Source: Acidobacteriota bacterium
Lineage (GTDB): Bacteria; Acidobacteriota; Terriglobia; Terriglobales; Acidobacteriaceae
Direction: 5' to 3'
DNA length: 59,434 nucleotides
Assembly (NCBI GenBank): GCA_021846985.1
Contig: JAJZVX010000023.1
Location: forward strand, 1-59,434
The translations under genes were made by a program, and so were the position numbers. Shown piece by piece: positions 7,485 to 14,645 of this stretch (position 1 is its first letter; each line of letters begins with the position of its first letter). Under the pieces are notes generated by a model that saw nothing but the letters and a program-made list of their open reading frames with translations, searched no databases and was not told the origin of the DNA.

Positions 7485-8038
7485 CGCCAGCCTCCGCCGG
7501 GGGGCGCGAAGACCGCATGCCCAGGCTCCAGAGCCACCGCGCGAACCACCTTCCCGCCCAGAACCAGGCGTGCGCGAAAGCTCTCTCCAGCGGCGGCTGA
7601 CTCGGTCGCTACCGCTTCAAGCTGCACATGCGTCAAGGACGTGTGCTGCTCCAGACGCAGCCGGTCGCCCGCGCGGATGACGGGGCGAAGATGCGCCGCC
7701 GCTCGTTCCAGGGCATCCTGGCGGGAAGCGCTCCGGGAAGGACCGGCAACCTGGCCGGGACCGTGCCGCGCGGGGAACTGCGCCTCGGCCGGAACGCGGA
7801 TAAGGTGGCCCGGTCCGCCCGGATGAACAAGGTCGGGCACCAGCAGCCAGCGGTCATGGAGCGCCGGATCCTCGATGATACGCAGAACGGGCCCAGCCGG
7901 CTCCGAAGACGGAGCGCTCACGACGAAGGCAAGATTCTGGGCACGTGCAACCGGCAGCGGCAGACCCAGCACGATCAGCGCGCCTGCCACTCTGGCGAAA
8001 ACATCCCGTGGCCGTCTTTGTCTCCGTCGATTCTTCAT
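7481..8038 (-). CDS. flgA: FlgA-like P-ring assembly chaperone
   Basis: FlgA is a periplasmic chaperone for FlgI. The 185-residue product has a signal peptide (basic start, then VAGALIVLGLPLPVARA). Only its C-terminal half is recognisably FlgA: RPVIRAGDRLRLEQHTSL followed by a beta-rich GESFRARLVLGGKVVRAVALEPGHAVF, matching the SAF-like repeat. The N-terminal half is divergent, and the protein is shorter than the roughly 220-residue norm. Position between flgG and flgH supports the call. AAGG precedes the ATG. Confidence 0.75.
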   Translation of the reverse strand: MKNRRRQRRPRDVFARVAGALIVLGLPLPVARAQNLAFVVSAPSSEPAGPVLRIIEDPALHDRWLLVPDLVHPGGPGHLIRVPAEAQFPARHGPGQVAGPSRSASRQDALERAAAHLRPVIRAGDRLRLEQHTSLTHVQLEAVATESAAAGESFRARLVLGGKVVRAVALEPGHAVFAPPGGGWR

Positions 8039-8052
8039 TTATTACCTTCAAT

Positions 8053-8841
8053 TTATTGAGACATGTTATTGACTTCAGAGTACATCGTGTCGGCAGCCTT
8101 GATGACCTTGGAGTTGGATTCATAGGCCCGCTGGGCCAGCACCATCTGGACAAACTCGGTCACCACATCGACATTCGAGTTCTCAAGATATCCCTGCTGG
8201 AGGGTTCCCACCCCTTCAGGTCCGCCCGGATTGCCAAGCACTGCATCTCCCGAGCTGAGCGTGGCCTCAAGCAGGTTCGAGCCCATGCTCTCCAGTCCGC
8301 CGGGGTTGGGGAAGGTCGCCAACTGAATCTGCCCCAGTTGCGAGGGGTTCTGCTGTCCGGGCAGGGTGGCATTGACTACGCCGTACTCCGTAATGGTGAC
8401 CGAGGTGGCGTTGGGCGGAATGGTAATGGTGGGGATGAGCGGGTCGCCGTCGGTGGTGACAATGGTGCCCTGGTTGTTGAGGTGAAACTGGCCGGCGCGC
8501 GTATAGGCGATGGTCCCGTCGGGGCGCTGCACCTGGAAGAAACCCCTTCCTTCAATGGCCACGTCGAGGGGATTGTCGGTCTCGTTGAGCGACCCCTGGG
8601 TGTTAATCACCTCGGTGGCCGCCGACCGGGTGCCGAGGCCAATCTGCAGGCCAGCCGAGATGGTCGATTGGCTCTGCGCCGCACCGGGAGTGACCAGGTT
8701 CTGGTACACCATGTCCTGAAACTGGAGGCGCAACTGGCGGAACCCGGTGGTCGAGGAGTTGGCCAGGTTGTTGGCGATGGTATCCAGGTTCAATTGCTGC
8801 GCGCTCATGCCGCTGGCGGCCGTATACAGTGCTCGAATCAT
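8053..8841 (-). CDS. flgG: flagellar distal rod protein FlgG
   Basis: FlgG builds the distal rod. The 262-residue product has the canonical start MIRALYTAASGMSAQQLNLD followed by TIANNLANSSTTGFR, a central LDVAIEGRGFFQVQ motif and a C-terminal GYLENSNVDVVTEFVQMVLAQRAYESNSKVIKAAD helix. Length is normal for the family. The ATG at 8841 is preceded by AAGGAG at 5 bases, which decides it against the longer open frame that extends to 9021. It lies downstream of flgF with a 151-base gap. Confidence 0.96.
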   Translation of the reverse strand: MIRALYTAASGMSAQQLNLDTIANNLANSSTTGFRQLRLQFQDMVYQNLVTPGAAQSQSTISAGLQIGLGTRSAATEVINTQGSLNETDNPLDVAIEGRGFFQVQRPDGTIAYTRAGQFHLNNQGTIVTTDGDPLIPTITIPPNATSVTITEYGVVNATLPGQQNPSQLGQIQLATFPNPGGLESMGSNLLEATLSSGDAVLGNPGGPEGVGTLQQGYLENSNVDVVTEFVQMVLAQRAYESNSKVIKAADTMYSEVNNMSQ

Positions 8842-8992
8842 CTCGACTCCTTGAATCAGCTTCCATGGGGGGGACCGCGGATGTGGGAGGGGCGGTTTGC
8901 CCTGCACCTTCATCTCCCATCCCGGCTGCGCATTCCTCCGCTCTTCTGCTCCCGGTCCCTGATCCCTCCGTCCACATCTCTGTTCCCTGCCC

Positions 8993-9730
8993 TCAAACCT
9001 TGGGCAGATCTTCGGTGGCAATCTTGTTGAATTCCGTATGGAAGACCGTGAGCGCCTTCTGCATCATCTCCGCCTGCCGCTGCATGGAGAGCAGGTCGAG
9101 CGTTCCGGTAATGGTGTCCTGATTGGCGGCTTCGATGGCGCCCTGCTGCACGGAGGCGTCGCGGGAAGGCACGGGCTTGACTCCCTGGGGAGCCGCGTAG
9201 CGGTTGGCGCCCTCGGGAGTGAGCCGTGTACCCGCGGGAAAGGAAAAGACGCCCACCGTGGCGACGGTGCCGCCGGCCGCCGAGAGCACGCCGTCGGCAC
9301 CCACGGAAACCTCACCGGGCGGAACCGGAATGGGTTTGCCGGCGCTCGAAAGCACCGGCTCGCCTGCCGCCGTCACCAGTTGTCCTTGCTGGGTGCGCCG
9401 GAAGGCTCCGTCGCGGGTATAACGGATGCCCTGGGCTGTCTGGATGGCAAAAAAACCCTCTCCCTGAATGGCCAGATCGAGAGGATTGCCGGTCTGCTGC
9501 AACTGCCCCTGGCCGAGATAGAGCTGATCGCCCCCCAGTAGGCCGTAGTTGTTGACCGTGCGGCCAAGCTGGGAGTCTGCAGCCTCCGGGCCCAGCAGCA
9601 CGGCCCGGAAGTATTCCCTCTCGGCGCGATAACCCGGTGTCTGCGCATTGGCCAGGTTGGCGGCAGCCGTATCCAGTGCCTGGCTGCGCGCGACCAGACC
9701 CGTCATGGCCGCATAATAGCCGCTGTCCAT
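8993..9730 (-). CDS. flgF: flagellar basal-body rod protein FlgF
   Basis: FlgF is a proximal rod component. The 245-residue protein begins MDSGYYAAMTGLVARSQALD, carries the rod signature AAANLANAQTPGYRAE and the LDLAIQGEGFFAIQTAQG motif. It closes with an IEAANQDTITGTLDLLSMQRQAEMMQKAL helix typical of FlgF. GGGAGGCGGACGG lies just before the ATG. flgF-flgG order is standard. I see no other proximal rod genes (flgB, flgC, fliE) in the window, so they must be elsewhere. Confidence 0.93.
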   Translation of the reverse strand: MDSGYYAAMTGLVARSQALDTAAANLANAQTPGYRAEREYFRAVLLGPEAADSQLGRTVNNYGLLGGDQLYLGQGQLQQTGNPLDLAIQGEGFFAIQTAQGIRYTRDGAFRRTQQGQLVTAAGEPVLSSAGKPIPVPPGEVSVGADGVLSAAGGTVATVGVFSFPAGTRLTPEGANRYAAPQGVKPVPSRDASVQQGAIEAANQDTITGTLDLLSMQRQAEMMQKALTVFHTEFNKIATEDLPKV

Positions 9731-9857
9731 CCGTCCGCCTCCCGTCAGAACAGCGGAAGTGCATGCGGTATGCCGTCCGGACCAGCCAGGCGATTAGAGC
9801 GGAATCAGAATCAGACCGCGTCCCGGCCGCGCGGCCGCAGACTCAACGGCGGCTGAA

Positions 9858-10355
9858 TTATTGCAGACCATCACAGACGATGGTGACGGCAAAGACGGCG
9901 TCATCGAAGCGGTAGACATGGTGGAGCTGGAACTCGGGCGCCTGGACGTGGAGCCTGTAATCGTGTCCGGTGATGACGGCGGGAACGGAGAGGCCGCAGT
10001 TGGCCGCCAGGTCCGGAACCTTGCTCTTCCAGGCTCCGGCCAGCATGTTGCAGATTTCGCCGATGCCGTCCTTCACGGTGTCGTCGATCTCGGTGAATTC
10101 CATGCCGGTCATGCGGGCCGCCACCTGGAGCGCCGCCACGCCGCCCGTACGGAAGACACAGGCTCCGCTGAGCAGGCCCCCAAAGCCCACAACGGCGGTC
10201 ACCGATTCGGGTTCCACTGGCAGAGGACCGTCTTCACGCCGGCACTCGACGCCCAGCATCAGGTGAAAGACCTCTTCGACACTGGCATCCACGTTCCTTG
10301 GATCGGAGACCAGATGCACGGATTCACGCAGCGACAGCCCCATAGCCTGTTCCAT
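9858..10355 (-). CDS. cheX: CheX-type CheY-phosphate phosphatase
   Basis: CheX proteins dephosphorylate CheY-P to end the chemotactic signal. The 165-residue product has an alpha/beta fold and the family's catalytic signature D-x-x-x-E-x-x-N at residues 96, 100 and 103 (KDGIGEICNMLAG), with the expected later proline at 125. Glu100 and Asn103 would be the catalytic pair. The ATG at 10355 is chosen because GGAG lies 7 bases upstream; the frame is open farther but without conserved sequence. It lies downstream of cheY on the same strand, a functional pair with no kinase gene nearby. Confidence 0.85.
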   Translation of the reverse strand: MEQAMGLSLRESVHLVSDPRNVDASVEEVFHLMLGVECRREDGPLPVEPESVTAVVGFGGLLSGACVFRTGGVAALQVAARMTGMEFTEIDDTVKDGIGEICNMLAGAWKSKVPDLAANCGLSVPAVITGHDYRLHVQAPEFQLHHVYRFDDAVFAVTIVCDGLQ

Positions 10356-10551
10356 CCCCTTTCTCCCCGCCCCCGGCGAGCCCGCGATGGCGGCATTGCG
10401 CACTCCATTCAGCAGCACGTCCATTCCTCCCCGGCCCGCTGCGGCTTTGACAGAGAGCCTGTATCCCAACCTGCATCTTGCCGGTGGCCGCTCTCTGCCG
10501 GAGCTGTTCACAGGCTTCTTCGTTGTGCGGCGCACCCTCTCAGCCCGCGCA

Positions 10552-10935
10552 TCAGGCCGCGCTGAGCAGAGGCAGCACCCGCTCCTTGACCTGCTCGGCG
10601 GTAAACGGCTTGCGGATGTACCCTTGAGCACCGGCCTGAATCGCCTGCCGGACGTGTTCCTCACTCGATTCGGTGGTGATCATGACGACCGGGACTCCAG
10701 AGGCCAGATTCTGTGTCCGGATCTGACGGAGAAACTCCAGGCCGTCCATGGACGGCATGTTGATGTCGGACAGAATCAGATCGACCGCGTTGCCCCGAAG
10801 CTTCTCCAGGCCCTCGGTTCCACTGCCGGCTTCGTGCACCACCAGCGAATCCAGTCCCGCCTGGCGCAGCGCTCGCTCCACGATCTTGCGCATCACTGAA
10901 GAATCGTCCACGATCAAGGCCCGTATTTCCCTCAT
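10552..10935 (-). CDS. cheY: chemotaxis response regulator CheY
   Basis: This single-domain receiver protein has 127 residues. It has the acidic pair at 10-11 (VDD), the phosphoacceptor Asp57 in SDINMP, Thr87/88 in VVMITT and the invariant Lys109 in RKP, in register with E. coli CheY numbering. It should bind the FliM/FliN switch when phosphorylated. GGAGGAG lies 7 bases before the ATG. Its setting beside fliM, fliN and cheX supports a motility role rather than a generic regulator. Confidence 0.9.
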   Translation of the reverse strand: MREIRALIVDDSSVMRKIVERALRQAGLDSLVVHEAGSGTEGLEKLRGNAVDLILSDINMPSMDGLEFLRQIRTQNLASGVPVVMITTESSEEHVRQAIQAGAQGYIRKPFTAEQVKERVLPLLSAA

Positions 10936-11035
10936 GCCAGGGCTCCTCCACTTGCTCCCTGTATCGGCCGGCGCCGGAAAAGCATGAACAGAAAGGCCGC
11001 GGGGAGCGGGAGGGCGATGGCGCAGGGACGCGCGC

Positions 11036-11974
11036 TCAGATCCACGCGCCGCCGATCGAACAGATCAGATCCTGGACGCCTTCGCGCTCAGGCAGAGGCC
11101 CCTGCTGCGGCCGCCGCCACAGGCGCAGCCACAGGCAGTCGCGCACGCGCACCAGGCGGGATTCGACCGGCCGTGCGCGTTCGACCGCCCGGACCAGAGC
11201 GTGGAGCGCAGCCGGCTCCGAGACCGCCTCGATCAGTTCCACCGGAGGGAAGGAGGCCTTGAGCGCGCGCGCGTGGGCCAGACGGAAGTGCGAGCCTTGC
11301 ACCACTCCGCCCTCGACGCGCAGCCCCGTCATGCGCTCAATGGCCAGAGCCAGTACGGGATCGAGGCGGTCCTCAAAGCCGAGATAAAGGAGCTGGCCGG
11401 CGGCCAGACGCAGGGGAAGAGCTCCAAAGGCATCCACAAACAGCCGCGGCGCAACGACGGCCAGGGACTGGGGATCGTAGGCCTCGGCTGGCAGTACCGG
11501 ACAGCTCCATTGCAACCCCAGGGCGCGGGTGACCAACACCTCGCTGACGCCCTGCTGACGGATCAGCCACTGCCCCAGGCGGCCGCCGCCTGCGGCCTTT
11601 TGCGCATCCAGGGCCTGGCGCAGTTGCCCGGCGCCGATCCAGCCCTGCTCCAGCATGAGAAGTCCCAGGGGAACCCGGTGACGGTGCGCCGGCTCGACCG
11701 TTCCCCGGCCATCCATCTCGCGCCGCAGCGCGGTTTCCAGCCGCGCCCGGGTGCAGGCGGGCGAACAGCTCCAGCCGCCTTCGAAGACCGGCCCCGAGCG
11801 TCTGCGCCAAGGATGCAGCCATCCGGTCGCGCAGTCCGGGTTGGCGCAGGTCTCGAAGAATCCCGCGCGCGCCGCGCGCGAACGGCTGCCGCTTGCGTCG
11901 GCGCTCCGTGTCTGGGGAGCCAGAGACGGCTGCGATGCGCCGGAGAGGAGAAACCGGCCGCTCAAAAGAGGCAT
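11036..11974 (-). CDS. zinc-ribbon/MshEN-domain protein of the flagellar cluster
   Basis: This 312-residue cytoplasmic protein has no ATPase domain. Residues 43-74 hold four cysteines in two pairs (CANPDC and CSPAC) that look like a zinc ribbon. Residues 102-155 contain two tandem 24-residue repeats fitting the MshEN c-di-GMP-binding motif RLGxx[LVI][LVI]xxG[LVI][LVI]xxxxLxxxLxxQ. The first has Pro for Arg, Met for an LVI residue and Trp for another; the second keeps R, L, G, L, I, L and Q but has Gln-Gly where Gly-[LVI] is expected. The C-terminal half is unrecognised. It overlaps fliN by 13 bases, so it is co-translated with the C-ring genes. A second-messenger-sensing motility regulator is a reasonable inference, not a demonstrated role. 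Confidence 0.6.
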   Translation of the reverse strand: MPLLSGRFLLSGASQPSLAPQTRSADASGSRSRAARAGFFETCANPDCATGWLHPWRRRSGPVFEGGWSCSPACTRARLETALRREMDGRGTVEPAHRHRVPLGLLMLEQGWIGAGQLRQALDAQKAAGGGRLGQWLIRQQGVSEVLVTRALGLQWSCPVLPAEAYDPQSLAVVAPRLFVDAFGALPLRLAAGQLLYLGFEDRLDPVLALAIERMTGLRVEGGVVQGSHFRLAHARALKASFPPVELIEAVSEPAALHALVRAVERARPVESRLVRVRDCLWLRLWRRPQQGPLPEREGVQDLICSIGGAWI

Positions 11975-12678
11975 CGGATGCTCTCCAGCCGCTTGCGCGG
12001 CGCCGCGACCTCGGTCACCTTCAGCCCAAAGTTGCCGTTGACCAGGACCACCTCGCCGCGGGCCACGATCTTGTCGCCCACAATCAGATCCACCGGATCG
12101 GAGACGTGGCGGTCAAGCTGCACGACATCGCCGGGGCCGAGGTCGAGGATCTGGCCCAGGGGCATCTCACGGCAGCCGAAACGCAGCGAGGCCTCAAGCT
12201 CAACATCGAGCAACAGTTCGATGCCGGGGCCGAGGGGCGGCGGCTGGGCAGCTTCGACCGGACGCGGCGCTTGCACCTGATTGCACACCCAAAGGGCGAA
12301 CGCGCGCGCACCGGCCCGCAGTTCAAAGGCGTGCGCCGGCAGGCACCCGGCTTCGCACTGCTCGAAGCGTTCCACGCGGCAGTGGATTCCCGTCCTGGCC
12401 AGCAGGTCGCCGGCGGCGGCGGCGGCCACCTCGCGCAGGATTTCGCCCCATCCAGCCTGCTGATCCATGCCTTCGCCCACAAGCGGGGTCTCGAGGACGG
12501 CGGCATCCAGAATCACGGAGAACGGGCCTTCGACTTCGCCCGCCACCTTGGCGGTGAAGGCCAGGGTCCGCCCGGTCACCGGCCGGAGCGGAGTCTCGGC
12601 CAGCACGGGCTCGCCTGCCAGCGCCTGCGCGAAAAGCGCGGTGGCAGCCTGCGTCCAACAATCGAGATAGGTGGTCAT
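11962..12678 (-). CDS. fliN: FliN/FliY-type C-ring switch protein, long form
   Basis: The C-terminal 75 residues form a SpoA (FliN) domain: LLLDVELEASLRFGCREMPLGQILDLGPGDVVQLDRHVSDPVDLIVG then ARGEVVLVNGNFGLKVTEV, the part that builds the C-ring and binds CheY-P. The first 150 residues are an alpha/beta domain resembling the CheC-like half of FliY, but its GWGEILREVAAAAAGDL segment lacks the asparagine of the phosphatase signature, so it is probably not catalytic. At 238 residues it is much longer than E. coli FliN (about 137). Its ATG overlaps the fliM stop (ATGA). A second, short FliN lies at 20061-20420. Confidence 0.85.
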   Translation of the reverse strand: MTTYLDCWTQAATALFAQALAGEPVLAETPLRPVTGRTLAFTAKVAGEVEGPFSVILDAAVLETPLVGEGMDQQAGWGEILREVAAAAAGDLLARTGIHCRVERFEQCEAGCLPAHAFELRAGARAFALWVCNQVQAPRPVEAAQPPPLGPGIELLLDVELEASLRFGCREMPLGQILDLGPGDVVQLDRHVSDPVDLIVGDKIVARGEVVLVNGNFGLKVTEVAAPRKRLESIRCLF

Positions 12679-13637
12679 TGGCTCGTCCCCGTCTCCATAC
12701 GTTCCAACTGCGCTGCGCGCAACCCGCCCTGCCGCACCGCGCGCGCCTCCGCCAGCAATTGGCCGCCCACCCGCCACTCGGCCAGGGTGCTGGCGGCCAG
12801 ATCGAAGCGCAGAACGGCGCCCGGCTCGAGGTTCTCAATCGCGCTGGCGGCGATGCGCACGCTCGGCAGTTGCAGCGCCCCGCCAAACCGGATGCGCCGC
12901 GCCGTCTCCGCCATGCGCGCGCGGGTCTCGCCGGCGTGCCGGCGGCGGCGGCTCCAGTCGGTGGTCAGGCGTCGCAGAATGGTGTTGGACACCACCGCGG
13001 GAAAGGCCAGATTGAGCAGACCCGAGCTGTGCGGCATGCGAATCTCGAAGCTCAGGCAGAGGGTCTTTTCGGTCACCGACAACATGCGCGCCACCTGCGT
13101 CTGCATCTGGCGGCGCTCGAAGTTGAAACTGAGGCCCACCCCCTGCCAGGCAACCGTCAGATCACGGCAGATCATCTCGACCACCGAGCCCAAAATGGAC
13201 TCCTCAATGTCGGTCAGCTCGCGCAGCGGTCCGTCGCGGCCCTCGCCGCCCAGCAGCAGGTCGATGATGGGCGGCGCCAGAGCCAGATCCAGCTGCAGCA
13301 CCGAAACGGCGCCCAGAGGATCGAGACGCACCGAAGCCACATAGTTGATCTCGGGGATGCGCAGCAGAAACTCCGTGAACGGAATCTGCTCGGCCGAAAC
13401 CAGATTGACCTGAAAACGGGTGCGCAGCCAGGCGGCCAGATTGTGGGTCAGATTGCGGGCAAACAGATCGTTGAGCATGCTGATGGCGCGCAACTGGTCG
13501 GTGGAGATCTGCCCTGCCGAGGAGAAGTTGTAGGGCAGAACCCGTGCCCTGACCTCGCCTATGCCGGCTTCCACCGTGCTGCGCGCCGCTTGAAAGAGCG
13601 CATCGATCTCGTCCTGCTTGAGGTTCTTTTCGATCAT
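12675..13637 (-). CDS. fliM: flagellar motor switch protein FliM
   Basis: FliM is the C-ring switch subunit that receives CheY-P. The 320-residue product has the short N-terminal CheY-binding segment (KNLKQDEIDALFQAA, matching the LSQxEIDALL motif), the CheC-like middle domain with AISMLNDLFARNLTHNLAAWLR and LLGGEGR, and a C-terminal SpoA domain (about 240-310). Length is normal. It is followed by fliN with a 4-base overlap and preceded by the FliA sigma factor gene. Confidence 0.93.
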   Translation of the reverse strand: MIEKNLKQDEIDALFQAARSTVEAGIGEVRARVLPYNFSSAGQISTDQLRAISMLNDLFARNLTHNLAAWLRTRFQVNLVSAEQIPFTEFLLRIPEINYVASVRLDPLGAVSVLQLDLALAPPIIDLLLGGEGRDGPLRELTDIEESILGSVVEMICRDLTVAWQGVGLSFNFERRQMQTQVARMLSVTEKTLCLSFEIRMPHSSGLLNLAFPAVVSNTILRRLTTDWSRRRRHAGETRARMAETARRIRFGGALQLPSVRIAASAIENLEPGAVLRFDLAASTLAEWRVGGQLLAEARAVRQGGLRAAQLERMETGTSQ

Positions 13638-13703
13638 GAATGGGCTTCCCTGTCTGGATGGAGTTGAAGTGTCAGCGGCCGCGCCGCCTTAGCCCAGGCG
13701 CCT

Positions 13704-14579
13704 TCAGCGCCGCGCTCCGGAGGCGGAGCGCGGCGGCGGCTTCTGCCGCCGGCCTCGATCAAAGGCTCCGCGGGCAGCCAGGTCCTTGAGCGCGGCGCGC
13801 AGGTGAGCCACCGCCGAGCCGTGTACCTGCGAGACCCGCGACTCGACCACGCCCAGGGCCAGACCGATCTCGCGCATGGTCATCTCCTCGTAGTAATAAA
13901 GGGTCATCACCAGCCGTTCGCGGTCGGGCAGGTTGGCGATGGCTTCGGCCAAGCGCTCCTCCAGCTCGCCGCGCAGGCAACGGAAGAGTGGATCTTCCTC
14001 CGGCCGGCCGGGCACATAGGCCAGCTCTTCCTCGCCGGAATCGTCGTTGCGCTCCATGTGCAGGGTGCCGACCTCGAGGCCTTTCAGGTCGCCCAGCAAC
14101 TGCTGGTACTCCTCCAGGCTGAGATCCATCTCGGCGGCCACCTCCGCCTCACCCGGCGCGTGGCCCATCCGCGCGGTCAGCGCCCGGATGGCTTCCTCGA
14201 CGGCACGGCCCTTGCGGCGCAGCTCGCGCGGACTCCAGTCAAGGGTGCGAAGACTGTCGAGAATGGCCCCTCGAATGCGGAATTGGGCATAGCTGCGGAA
14301 TTGAACCTTCTTGGCGGGATCGAACTTGGAGAAAGCATCCATCAGCCCCACCACTCCGGCCGAGACCAGATCCTCGATATCGACATGCTGCGGCAGACGC
14401 TCATGAATGCGCCGCGCAAGAAACCGCACAATGGGCAGGTGCTCGAGCAGAATCTTCTCCTGCTCGCCCGTCAGCATGGCCGCCGCGGCCGCCGCACCTC
14501 CCGGTGGATAGCCATTCCCCTGGACCGCCCGCCGCGTTTTGTCCGGCTGCAACGCCATTCCCGCCGCCTCGATTCCCAT
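13704..14579 (-). CDS. fliA: flagellar sigma factor FliA (sigma-28)
   Basis: FliA directs RNA polymerase to late flagellar promoters such as the one before flgM. From the ATG at 14579 (AGGGG 6 bases upstream) it has 291 residues. Region 2 is clear (LPIVRFLARRIHERLPQHVDIEDLVSAGVVGLMDAF then RSYAQFRIRGAILDSLRTLDW), region 3 carries EVAAEMDLSLEEYQQL, and region 4 ends with LVMTLYYYEEMTMREIGLALGV followed by the VESRVSQVHGSAV helix-turn-helix. The GTG at 14621 would add 14 non-conserved residues. The N-terminal extension before region 2 is longer than in E. coli FliA (about 240 residues). It follows flhA directly, where flhF and flhG are often found in other bacteria. Confidence 0.92.
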   Translation of the reverse strand: MGIEAAGMALQPDKTRRAVQGNGYPPGGAAAAAAMLTGEQEKILLEHLPIVRFLARRIHERLPQHVDIEDLVSAGVVGLMDAFSKFDPAKKVQFRSYAQFRIRGAILDSLRTLDWSPRELRRKGRAVEEAIRALTARMGHAPGEAEVAAEMDLSLEEYQQLLGDLKGLEVGTLHMERNDDSGEEELAYVPGRPEEDPLFRCLRGELEERLAEAIANLPDRERLVMTLYYYEEMTMREIGLALGVVESRVSQVHGSAVAHLRAALKDLAARGAFDRGRRQKPPPRSASGARR

Positions 14580-14645
14580 CGCCTGCCCCTTCAGGAAACA
14601 GTCCAACGCTTCCCGCCGCACACCACTGCCCAGACGCGCAATCGC

